DNA of 8,371 bases from NCBI GenBank assembly GCA_946479985.1, contig CAMLIF010000140.1:1-8371 (forward strand). Reading direction: 5' to 3'. Both the position numbers and the translations under genes were made by a program. The stretch is from an uncultured Flavobacteriales bacterium (GTDB lineage: Bacteria; Bacteroidota; Bacteroidia; Flavobacteriales; Crocinitomicaceae). The notes under the pieces were generated by a model. The model saw only the letters and a list, made by a program, of their open reading frames with translations, was not told where the DNA came from and did no database searches. Positions 1 through 6,702 of this stretch are shown one piece after another. Within the stretch, counting starts at the first letter, position 1; each line of letters opens with the position of its first letter.

Positions 1-1328
1 TTTGCCATCGGACGTTCACCTTGCAATACGTGAATATCTACTGCCGGCTGGTTATCTGCTGCTGTAGAGAAAGTCTCTGATTTTTTCGTTGGAATTGTTG
101 TGTTCGCTTCGATCAATTTCGTGAATACTCCACCCATTGTTTCGATTCCCAATGAAAGAGGAATAACGTCTAACAACAATACATCTTTTACTTCTCCGGT
201 CAATACACCACCTTGAATTGCAGCACCTACAGCTACAACTTCATCCGGGTTAACTCCTTTTGAAGGAGCTTTTCCGAAGAAACGCTGAACTGCATCCTGG
301 ATGATCGGAATACGTGTAGATCCACCAACTAAAATTACTTCGTTGATATCGCTTGCTGTTAAACCTGCATTTTGCAAAGCTGAACGACATGGAGCGATTG
401 TTCTTTCAACAATAGAAGCGATCAGTTGCTCGAATTTTGCACGAGTTAACGTTCTTACCAGGTGTTTTGGAATTCCGTCAACCGGCATGATGTATGGCAA
501 GTTGATTTCAGTTGAAGTTGTAGAAGACAATTCTATCTTCGCTTTTTCAGCTGCTTCTTTCAAACGTTGCAAAGCCATTGGATCTTTACGTAAATCCAAA
601 CCTTCTTCTGTTTTGAACTCGTCAGCCAACCATGCAATGATTGTTTCATCAACATCGTCACCACCTAAGTGCGTGTCACCGTCAGTTGCCAATACTTCAA
701 ATACTCCATCGCCTAATTCAAGAACAGAAACGTCATGAGTACCACCACCGAAGTCGAATACTGCGATTTTTTGGTCAACACCTTTTTTGTCCAGTCCGTA
801 AGCCAAAGCTGCAGCAGTTGGTTCGTTAATGATACGCTTGATAGTTAAGCCAGCGATCTCACCGGCTTCTTTCGTAGCCTGACGCTGAGAATCGTTAAAG
901 TAAGCAGGAACAGTTACAACAGCTTCAGTAACTTCATGCCCTAAGTAATCTTCAGCAGTTTTCTTCATTTTTTGAAGAATCATTGCAGAAATTTCCTGTG
1001 GTGTGTACAAACGGCCGTCAATGTCAACACGTGGTGTGTCATTGTCACCTTTAACTACAGAGTATGTCATTCGACCAGCTTCTTTGGCAGTTTCCGTGTA
1101 AGAAGACCCCATGAAACGTTTGATCGAAGAGATTGTTTTTGTTGGATTGGTGATCGCCTGACGTTTTGCCGGATCTCCAACTTTGCGCTCGCCACCTTCA
1201 ACAAACGCGACTACAGATGGAGTGGTACGTTTACCTTCAGAGTTTGCAATTACAACTGGTTCGTTACCTTCCATTACAGAAACACAAGAGTTTGTTGTTC
1301 CTAAGTCGATTCCAATTATTTTTCCCAT
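1..1328 (-). CDS. dnaK: Hsp70 chaperone DnaK, N-terminal part (truncated by window edge)
   Basis: This is the ATP-dependent cytosolic chaperone Hsp70, which binds unfolded segments with DnaJ and GrpE. The window holds 442 codons plus two bases, out of roughly 640 usual for the family. The ATG at 1328 opens [14 protein letters not shown], the phosphate-1 loop of the ATPase domain. Further ATPase motifs are [13 protein letters not shown] (about 140-152), [11 protein letters not shown] (168-178), [16 protein letters not shown] (191-206) and [10 protein letters not shown]. The interdomain linker DVLLLD lies at 382-387, and the visible part ends in the substrate-binding beta domain. The phenylalanine in DFGGGT replaces the more usual leucine; [10 protein letters not shown] is common in Bacteroidota DnaK. 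No frameshift or internal stop is seen. The gene is divergent from the small membrane protein at 1527, and the shared upstream region carries the repeats described separately. Identity is secure; only the C-terminus is unseen. Confidence 0.98.
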   Translation of the reverse strand, partial: MGKIIGIDLGTTNSCVSVMEGNEPVVIANSEGKRTTPSVVAFVEGGERKVGDPAKRQAITNPTKTISSIKRFMGSSYTETAKEAGRMTYSVVKGDNDTPRVDIDGRLYTPQEISAMILQKMKKTAEDYLGHEVTEAVVTVPAYFNDSQRQATKEAGEIAGLTIKRIINEPTAAALAYGLDKKGVDQKIAVFDFGGGTHDVSVLELGDGVFEVLATDGDTHLGGDDVDETIIAWLADEFKTEEGLDLRKDPMALQRLKEAAEKAKIELSSTTSTEINLPYIMPVDGIPKHLVRTLTRAKFEQLIASIVERTIAPCRSALQNAGLTASDINEVILVGGSTRIPIIQDAVQRFFGKAPSKGVNPDEVVAVGAAIQGGVLTGEVKDVLLLDVIPLSLGIETMGGVFTKLIEANTTIPTKKSETFSTAADNQPAVDIHVLQGERPMA

Positions 1329-1369
1329 TTTATTTATTTTTGTTTTAATCAAAATTTCCTTGGATTAGT

Positions 1370-1377
1370 CAAAGGTT
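1370..1377 (-). promoter_or_regulatory. Weak candidate -7 element for dnaK
   Basis: Read on the minus strand this is AACCTTTG, one mismatch from the Bacteroidota -7 consensus TAnnTTTG. It would give a leader of about 35 bases before the dnaK ATG. No TTTG -33 element is seen at the expected distance, so the call is tentative. The inverted repeat at 1403-1422 would lie where an upstream-binding regulator could act. Confidence 0.22.
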
Positions 1378-1402
1378 ATGCCATTGGACAAAACAGGCAT
1401 TG

Positions 1403-1422
1403 TTCTGACAGATATGTCAGAA
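1403..1422. promoter_or_regulatory. Perfect 8-bp inverted repeat upstream of dnaK, candidate operator
   Basis: TTCTGACA (1403-1410) and TGTCAGAA (1415-1422) are exact reverse complements around a GATA spacer. The symmetry extends further (TGTTCTGACA against TGTCAGAAACA) if one base is bulged. The repeat lies 75-94 bases upstream of the dnaK ATG. That placement suits a dimeric regulator binding just upstream of the dnaK promoter, but the role is inferred. It does not resemble the CIRCE element bound by HrcA. Confidence 0.5.
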
Positions 1423-1492
1423 ACAGTATTTGCAGTCTGATATTTGCTGTCGATTTGTCAGAAAATTGTCTGAGCGCATTGCAAATTGTCAG
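1414..1492. repeat. Phased TGTCAG-like elements in the dnaK divergent intergenic region
   Basis: TGTCAG occurs at 1415, 1456 and 1487, and TGTCTG at 1467. Degenerate copies are AGTCTG (1434) and TGTCGA (1448). The distances between the four good copies are 41, 11 and 20 bases, close to whole turns of B-DNA, so they face the same side of the helix. The rest of 1329-1526 is A/T-rich leader and holds no convincing gene. Clustered, phased half-sites suggest cooperative binding of a regulator; this is inference from the pattern alone. Confidence 0.4.
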
Positions 1493-1526
1493 TTAAACCG
1501 ACAAAAAATGTAATTTTCAAATCGAA

Positions 1527-2033
1527 ATGAGAGCAACACCTGAAACACATATTGAATACAGCAACCGGATCTCGTTAATTCCTTTGCTGCTGTTCGTTCC
1601 CCTGTTTCCCGGTGCGATTATCTCTCTTGTCCTTTTGAAGCATCTGATTATCGGATTACTCTGTCTGATCGTATTGATTTGGCTGATGTATGAAATGATC
1701 TGCAATATCCTGGTTACCGTTACAGTTGAAGAACGAACCATTCGGGTACAGAAACCACTTCGAAAGAACAGTATCCTGTCGTGTAAAAAACACCATGAGC
1801 TAATTATTGAAGATGAAGATTGGGATCAATTGTACTGTCACACTTACAAAGGTGGAACAACCTTTTATTTCCGTAGAGAGCAAAGTGCGGCTTACTATTT
1901 TGCAGCTGACTCAATGAGCAGACTAAAGATCGAATTGAAAAAACATTTCCCGGAAAAGAAAATTGCCGACGATTGGCGCCCGCTTGACGTGGTGAGAGCA
2001 CTTCGGAAAAAGTTCCCGGAGCGCGTTTTGTAA
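1527..2033 (+). CDS. Small membrane protein with two N-terminal helices and a PH-like cytosolic tail
   Basis: A 168-residue protein of unknown function. Residues 16-36 and 40-60 are strongly hydrophobic and form a helical hairpin. The rest (about 62-168) is polar. It starts with an alternating strand pattern (LVTVTVEERTIRVQKP), continues with further strand-like segments (TTFYFRRE, AAYYFAA) and ends in a basic, helix-prone stretch. Two membrane helices followed by a small beta-rich domain resemble bacterial PH-domain membrane proteins, but no diagnostic motif is visible and the comparison is tentative. The ATG at 1527 is the only sensible start: an ATG at 1508 runs straight into a stop. TAATTTTC at 1511-1518 is one base from TAnnTTTG and would make the transcript nearly leaderless. 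The gene is divergent from dnaK and 36 bases before the next plus-strand gene, so these two may be co-transcribed. Confidence 0.8.
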   Translation: MRATPETHIEYSNRISLIPLLLFVPLFPGAIISLVLLKHLIIGLLCLIVLIWLMYEMICNILVTVTVEERTIRVQKPLRKNSILSCKKHHELIIEDEDWDQLYCHTYKGGTTFYFRREQSAAYYFAADSMSRLKIELKKHFPEKKIADDWRPLDVVRALRKKFPERVL

Positions 2034-2040
2034 ATTGAGC

Positions 2041-2048
2041 TATCTTAG
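2041..2048 (+). promoter_or_regulatory. Weak candidate -7 promoter element for the secreted repeat protein
   Basis: TATCTTAG differs at one base from the Bacteroidota -7 consensus TAnnTTTG and lies 21 bases before the ATG at 2070. The nearest upstream TTTG (2027-2030) is too close to be a normal -33 element. If the site is not used, the gene is probably read through from 1527-2033. Confidence 0.22.
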
Positions 2049-2069
2049 TCATTCCTAATTCGAAACCTT

Positions 2070-3887
2070 ATGAAACGCTACTTGTTTTTCCTTTCTGTTT
2101 TTTTTCCGGCGCTATTCTGGTCTCAAATTGAGATCATAGATGAACCAGTTCCGCCACCAAACAAATATTATCCTTATGGAGGATCCGATATCCAAGTTGT
2201 TGAAGAAGATTTTTATAACGAAGATGGAACGTTCCGACGCTTAGCAAACCGAAGGGTTGTTGCCGAAGGATTTCATGTGAATAAGGTTCTTGACGGAAAA
2301 TTTAAGGAGTACGACCTAAAAGGCAATGTGACGCGAATCTGCACTTACCGCTTGGGGAAATTACACGGCGAAGAAATTCAGTATGACGCATTTAATGCAT
2401 CGATCATTAAACAGTTTGATAACGGTGATCAGGTTGCTTACGAAATTGAAGAGAATCCCGGAAGACACGATTATTCAAGAGTGGGACCGTATTTTACAGG
2501 AACTAAGAAAGAACCATTTGTGTTTACAAGAACTTCGTCGTTTCTCGCTCATGATAAAAAAGGCAATACTCTTTTAAGAGAAGATTCCATCTTTTTCGTT
2601 CCAAATAAACCGGTAGAAATCCATACCTGGATGTTTACCAAAACAAACGACTATATCCGTGACACACTGACACATGATGAAAGTTTTTTGCTGGATATTT
2701 CGAAACCGGAATATTCCGTGGAAGATGTCAGAGAAATCGATTACAACGAGTTGATCAAACGTTTCACGCTAACCTCAGGAAAAAGTGAAAACAGGGAAGT
2801 ATACAGTTATTATAAATCGGGTAATTTGAAGGAGAAAAAAGTAGAGAACTACCGGTTAACCTATTATCCGAATGAACTGTTAAAGGATTCCATTTTGACC
2901 GAGTTGAATCATCTTCCATATTATCATTACCGGAACGATAGTCTTGGAACTTCATTATTCCATTCCAGGCTGGAATATTTGGATGAACAAAAGCGAATCC
3001 GAAAACTCACCTTTGACTATTTGAAAAACGGCAATGTTTACTACACAATTACAAGTGTTGGTTCCTTTCCTGAAAAAGTGACAAGTTCAAACGATTCCAT
3101 TCAAAAATGTATTCAGAAAGGTGAGTTTGTGGATTATTACGGAACACATTACCTGACAAAGCCAGATGGTATGATAGATACTTCTTTCTCTAAGCTTCTT
3201 TATCCGTTTCGTTACCAGGATAAACTGAATGCCGGAAAGTATTATTTTCTGCCTTACAAAACATCTAAACAAGTGCTTGTCCTGGAAATAACCGGAGATA
3301 AGGCATCTACATACACTGAAAACCTGGAGACAGGCGTGAAATCAGAGAATAAGACAGTGTTGAAATATGTCACGCAAAATGGAAACAGGTATTACCTGAA
3401 TCCTCCTGTGATTACGTCAGTGAACGCTTTACGACTGATGGTTGAGAATGGAAAGATCTACAACATCGACTGGAATGTCAACAAATCGTTTCATTTGGTT
3501 AACACAGCGCCGCATATTGTAAACATTGACGATTGGGCAGTGTATATATCAACAGATACACTGGTAACGTTCCGGTCACCGGTGTTAACGGAAGAGCAAT
3601 ATCTGAAAGCAAAGAAATTGAAAGGTATTTCGAAGCTACCGAGAAAGGAATTCAATGAAATTCTGGAAGAGATTCGTATTATCCATGATCAGCAGAGAAT
3701 TGCCCTGGAGGAACTCCCGGATCAGGTTAAGAGCGGAATAGGAATTGACTCACGTGTCTTGTGGGAGAAGATTTACAATCACGGTTATAACCCTTACTTC
3801 TCCGAAAAAGAATTTCCGTTACTGATGGAAAGCTACCACCTTACAAAAGAAGAAGAACGTGCTATTAAAAAGATACTTCGCCTTTGA
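2070..3887 (+). CDS. Large secreted protein with YwqK/MORN-type repeats, function unknown
   Basis: A 605-residue exported protein. Residues 1-19 form a Sec signal: a basic start (MKR), a hydrophobic core, then FWSQ, with likely cleavage before the glutamine. No lipobox cysteine is present. Residues about 74-106 (LDGKFKEYDLKGNV, then YRLGKLHGEEIQYD) match the MORN-like repeat of YwqK-family proteins, where glycine-rich beta hairpins repeat as G-x-x-x-x-Y-x-x-x-G-x-L. A second, weaker copy lies at about 246-280 (YYKSGNLKEKK, TYYPNELLKDSI). The middle is rich in tyrosine, asparagine and strand-forming residues; the last 80 residues are charged and helical. No type IX secretion C-terminal domain is recognised, so a periplasmic or outer-membrane location is inferred. 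Although databases often label this family an antitoxin, no partner toxin is seen here. The stop lies 2 bases from the convergent end of dltA. Confidence 0.85.
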   Translation: MKRYLFFLSVFFPALFWSQIEIIDEPVPPPNKYYPYGGSDIQVVEEDFYNEDGTFRRLANRRVVAEGFHVNKVLDGKFKEYDLKGNVTRICTYRLGKLHGEEIQYDAFNASIIKQFDNGDQVAYEIEENPGRHDYSRVGPYFTGTKKEPFVFTRTSSFLAHDKKGNTLLREDSIFFVPNKPVEIHTWMFTKTNDYIRDTLTHDESFLLDISKPEYSVEDVREIDYNELIKRFTLTSGKSENREVYSYYKSGNLKEKKVENYRLTYYPNELLKDSILTELNHLPYYHYRNDSLGTSLFHSRLEYLDEQKRIRKLTFDYLKNGNVYYTITSVGSFPEKVTSSNDSIQKCIQKGEFVDYYGTHYLTKPDGMIDTSFSKLLYPFRYQDKLNAGKYYFLPYKTSKQVLVLEITGDKASTYTENLETGVKSENKTVLKYVTQNGNRYYLNPPVITSVNALRLMVENGKIYNIDWNVNKSFHLVNTAPHIVNIDDWAVYISTDTLVTFRSPVLTEEQYLKAKKLKGISKLPRKEFNEILEEIRIIHDQQRIALEELPDQVKSGIGIDSRVLWEKIYNHGYNPYFSEKEFPLLMESYHLTKEEERAIKKILRL

Positions 3888-3889
3888 AT

Positions 3890-5359
3890 CTACTTCCTCA
3901 AATAAATCTCGGTCAAAAGCTTCTTGTCCACTTTCCCGTTTTGGTTCAAAGGAATTTCATCAATGAAACGAATGTCGCCCGGAACCATGTAGTCGGGAAG
4001 TCGCTTTGCAAGGTCTTTTTTAACTTCATCCGCCGTTACAGTTGCGTCTTTCGTCAATTTTGCAAGGCTCACAATTTTCTTTACCACATTATCACGTGAA
4101 AGTGCCAGAGTTTCCCCGTGAACAACATATTCCAGGTCGTTAAGTGCCGAGTTGATCTCGTTCAGTTCAATCCGGTAACCATGCAGTTTTATTAAATCAT
4201 CGTTCCGGCCTTTAAAGAATAACATTCCGTCAACCAAAAAGCCTTTGTCGCCGGTTTTAAAAGCGCGTTGTCCATTAATTGTAACGAACTTTGCCTTGTT
4301 CAACTCCTCGTTTTCGATGTAACCCATAGAAACATTTGGTCCGACAATGATGATCTCGTCATCCTCAATAATGAGTTGGCTTTCTCTTTTAGAAACACCA
4401 ACCGGCAGCGGATTGTATTTGTCAAGAATTTCCTGCGTTATTTCAATCAGTGTTGTAGCAACAGTTGCCTCAGTAGGACCGTAGGTGTTGATCACTTTGG
4501 TGTGCGGATAATTGATGATCAGTTTCTGAGCAAGATCGTGCGGCAAAACCTCTCCGCAGAACAGGAAAGAGTGCACAGAATTCATCCTGGTTTCGTTCTT
4601 AATTCTAGAGTAAACCAAAGCAAAAGATGGCGTTGAAACCCAAACGGAACCTTTATATTTCTCTATTCTCGGAAGAAGCAGGTTTGGATCAGAAGTAGTT
4701 GTTTTATCGTTTAACAAAAGCGTTGCGCCCAAAGCTCCGAAAGTCATTACTTCAAAAACAGAAAGATCGAAACTGAGAACCGCTGAGTTAATGAAAACGT
4801 CTTTTTCGGTAAAACCGAAATCTGAGCTCATCCAACGCGTAAACGACTGAATGGCTTCTGTACTGATCTGAACTCCTTTCGGATCACCGGTACTTCCGGA
4901 TGTGAAAATAATATAGACTAACGGATCGGAAGGTTTGTCTTCTGTTTTTGTAATACTTCCCTGGAATTCACCTTTGATCTGTGTTTCCGATAAAGTGATT
5001 TCTACTGTGTCGGATAAATTAAGCGGTGTATCGGTAGTGTTGATCACTACGTCTGTTTGAGCAATTGAAGCGATTTTAGTAATGCGCTCATGCGGATAAA
5101 TAATGTCAACCGGAATGTAGGGAATTTCCATTTTCATCATCGCGTACATGGCAACCAGCATATTGGCGCTTTTGTGTCCGTAGATAATTACCGGGTGCTT
5201 TAATTTGGTAAGATCAGATTCTGAAAAAAAGGTACAAAGGTGATCTGTTTTCAAAGCGAATTCACTCCACGTCAATTCAAAATCGTCACCAATAACAGCC
5301 AATTTTGAAGCTCCGATTGTTTCTTCAATAAAGGTCTTTTGTTCAAAGCAAAATTTCAT
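3890..5359 (-). CDS. dltA: D-alanine--carrier protein ligase DltA
   Basis: A 489-residue cytosolic adenylation enzyme that activates D-alanine with ATP and transfers it to the phosphopantetheine arm of DltC. Length and motifs fit DltA. They are the P-loop TSGSTGDPKG (153-162), FDLSVFE (197-203, Asp198 expected to hold the substrate amino group), NTYGPTEAT (291-299), FKTGD (367-371), GRNDDLIKLHGYRIEL (384-399) and NQNGKVDKK (472-480), whose Lys476 is the expected catalytic lysine. FLFCGE places a cysteine at residue 268, matching the cysteine that confers D-alanine preference in Bacillus DltA. The enzyme is a stand-alone adenylation domain with no fused condensation or carrier domain, unlike a peptide synthetase. 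It is the last gene of the operon, starting 2 bases after the dltB stop. It converges on the plus-strand secreted protein with only 2 bases between stops. Confidence 0.95.
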   Translation of the reverse strand: MKFCFEQKTFIEETIGASKLAVIGDDFELTWSEFALKTDHLCTFFSESDLTKLKHPVIIYGHKSANMLVAMYAMMKMEIPYIPVDIIYPHERITKIASIAQTDVVINTTDTPLNLSDTVEITLSETQIKGEFQGSITKTEDKPSDPLVYIIFTSGSTGDPKGVQISTEAIQSFTRWMSSDFGFTEKDVFINSAVLSFDLSVFEVMTFGALGATLLLNDKTTTSDPNLLLPRIEKYKGSVWVSTPSFALVYSRIKNETRMNSVHSFLFCGEVLPHDLAQKLIINYPHTKVINTYGPTEATVATTLIEITQEILDKYNPLPVGVSKRESQLIIEDDEIIIVGPNVSMGYIENEELNKAKFVTINGQRAFKTGDKGFLVDGMLFFKGRNDDLIKLHGYRIELNEINSALNDLEYVVHGETLALSRDNVVKKIVSLAKLTKDATVTADEVKKDLAKRLPDYMVPGDIRFIDEIPLNQNGKVDKKLLTEIYLRK

Positions 5360-5361
5360 AT

Positions 5362-6543
5362 CTAAAATAGATTACCGCTAAAAATATAGATTGCAATTGC
5401 AACCAGGTTGAACATCATGAAAATGGAGATTACACGCACCCATTTTTCGTTCATATTCCCGAAAAATACATCTTTCTTTTTCTTTTTACACTGTGTGCTG
5501 TAGTAATTGTGCACCAAAGAATAAACTCCGAACAACATTCCGCTCAGGATATAATGCAGTTCGAATCCGTTCCAGAAACCCATTAATGTAAAAGTCAGAA
5601 AAAGCGCAATGCTTTGTCTTTGCATGGATTCGAAGATCTTTTTACTGGTAAAATATTTGAAGATCGGTTTGAAGAAATAATCGCCGAGCCAATCACCCAA
5701 CGACTTATGCCAGCGTTTCCAAAACTCCTTGGGATTTACAGAAAGAAATGGTTTGTCGAAGTTAATAGGGACATCAACACCTAAGAAATTGCCAAATCCG
5801 ATTGCGAGAAGGGAATATCCGGCAAAATCGAAAAAGAGATAGAACAAATACGTGTACATGTATGAAACATGGTAACCGAAAGAACCGTCATCAACCAATT
5901 GCGAAAGAACTAATCTTCGTACTGCTTCCGCCAGGATAAATTTGAAAAGCAATCCAGTAATAAAGTTGTTCCATGCTTTTCCGTACATCGAAGTATTAAT
6001 GGAAGCGTAGCCGTTTTCAATGTCAGTGTTGAAACGTTCGAAACGATCGAGCGGGCCAATTAATAGCGTTGGAACGAATGTAAGGAAGTTGTAAAAATCA
6101 AGAACGTTTACAAAACCCGGTTTTCGCCTGATATCGAGGTACATTCCGATTGCTTTGAAAACAATGTATGATAATCCTGCTATCTGAATAATCATTTTAA
6201 TAGAACTGATTGCTCTCGGAGCGGTTTCATCAGGATACAGGACTACAAATTTCATGAAGAAAATTGGTAGTGAGAGAAGCAGCATCGGAAATACAATATT
6301 CTCACGCTTGTACCATTGTTTCAATAGGGTAATGCAGATATATAAATAAGCGAGGATTCCGAGAAGCTGTAATGGTTTCGGAAATAAAAATATCAGGTAG
6401 GTTGTTGAGATGACAGCGATAATCCATTTGAAAGGAATGATTTTCCGGAAAATTGTTTTGGCTAGCAGTACGAACAGAATTGCCGCTCCAATAAAATAGA
6501 AGAAATCCGTAGATGAAAATGGTAAAACGTTGTGTAGATTCAC
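5362..6543 (-). CDS. dltB: MBOAT-family membrane acyltransferase DltB
   Basis: A 393-residue polytopic membrane protein that accepts D-alanyl-DltC on the cytosolic side and passes the acyl group across the membrane. MBOAT signatures are present: FVPTLLIGPLDRFERF (156-171), FFDFAGYS (237-244), NFDKPFLSVNPKEFWKRWHKSL (261-282, quoted here only as a span) with His279, and FWNGFELHYILSG (323-335) with His330. The two histidines correspond to the conserved pair lining the DltB tunnel, His330 being the expected catalytic one. About ten hydrophobic segments are visible. The first codon is GTG at 6543; no in-frame ATG occurs before the conserved core, and the sequence just before it is TAG AGA, the end of the DltX-like gene in the same frame. 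Translation therefore probably depends on coupling to that gene. AlgI-like alginate acetylases share the fold, but the DltA and DltC neighbours argue against that role. Confidence 0.94.
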   Translation of the reverse strand: MNLHNVLPFSSTDFFYFIGAAILFVLLAKTIFRKIIPFKWIIAVISTTYLIFLFPKPLQLLGILAYLYICITLLKQWYKRENIVFPMLLLSLPIFFMKFVVLYPDETAPRAISSIKMIIQIAGLSYIVFKAIGMYLDIRRKPGFVNVLDFYNFLTFVPTLLIGPLDRFERFNTDIENGYASINTSMYGKAWNNFITGLLFKFILAEAVRRLVLSQLVDDGSFGYHVSYMYTYLFYLFFDFAGYSLLAIGFGNFLGVDVPINFDKPFLSVNPKEFWKRWHKSLGDWLGDYFFKPIFKYFTSKKIFESMQRQSIALFLTFTLMGFWNGFELHYILSGMLFGVYSLVHNYYSTQCKKKKKDVFFGNMNEKWVRVISIFMMFNLVAIAIYIFSGNLF

Positions 6544-6546
6544 TCT

Positions 6547-6702
6547 CTAAAATTGTTGATAAATGAAATCCACTTTTGATTTTGGAGGAAGTTCTTTCTT
6601 CGGATTCAAAACTACCTCAACGTTTACTACATACAGGTATATAAAGCCGAGTATGAGCAGGAAGTAGATCAAGGTATTTCTCAAAAATAACTTCTTATTC
6701 AT
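6547..6702 (-). CDS. dltX: DltX-like single-span microprotein with C-terminal FIYQQF
   Basis: A 51-residue protein. It begins MNKKLFLRNTLIYF, has one membrane helix at about 11-28 (LIYFLLILGFIYLYVV), a short polar, lysine- and proline-rich linker, and ends exactly in FIYQQF (46-51). Size, topology with a basic N-terminus inside, and the F-x-Y-x-x-F tail with phenylalanine as the last residue all match DltX. In Gram-positive dlt systems the tail tyrosine carries the D-alanyl group between DltB and DltD. Tyr48 is the corresponding residue. The start ATG lies inside the dltD stop region and overlaps it by 8 bases (ATGAATAA). The stop is followed by AGA and the GTG of dltB in the same frame. Placement between dltD and dltB supports the assignment. 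It falls below common gene-calling length limits and is easily missed. Confidence 0.88.
   Translation of the reverse strand: MNKKLFLRNTLIYFLLILGFIYLYVVNVEVVLNPKKELPPKSKVDFIYQQF

Noticed and set aside
301..829. Open frames on the plus strand within the first 1300 bases
   Set aside because: They lie antisense to dnaK, whose protein matches Hsp70 continuously; the plus-strand translations have no recognisable composition or motifs.
1414..1492. Repeats as a CRISPR array or replication iterons
   Set aside because: The repeated units are only 6-7 bases with unequal spacing, no spacers of uniform length, no cas genes and no replication gene nearby.
1329..1526. CIRCE/HrcA operator upstream of dnaK
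   Set aside because: No TTAGCACTC-N9-GAGTGCTAA-like sequence is present; the inverted repeat seen has a different sequence and spacing.
2070..3887. Toxin-antitoxin module, from the YwqK family label
   Set aside because: The protein is large and secreted, and neither neighbour resembles a toxin; the label reflects a repeat type only.
3884..4636. Plus-strand open frames across dltA
   Set aside because: They are antisense to conserved adenylation motifs and have shadow-like composition.
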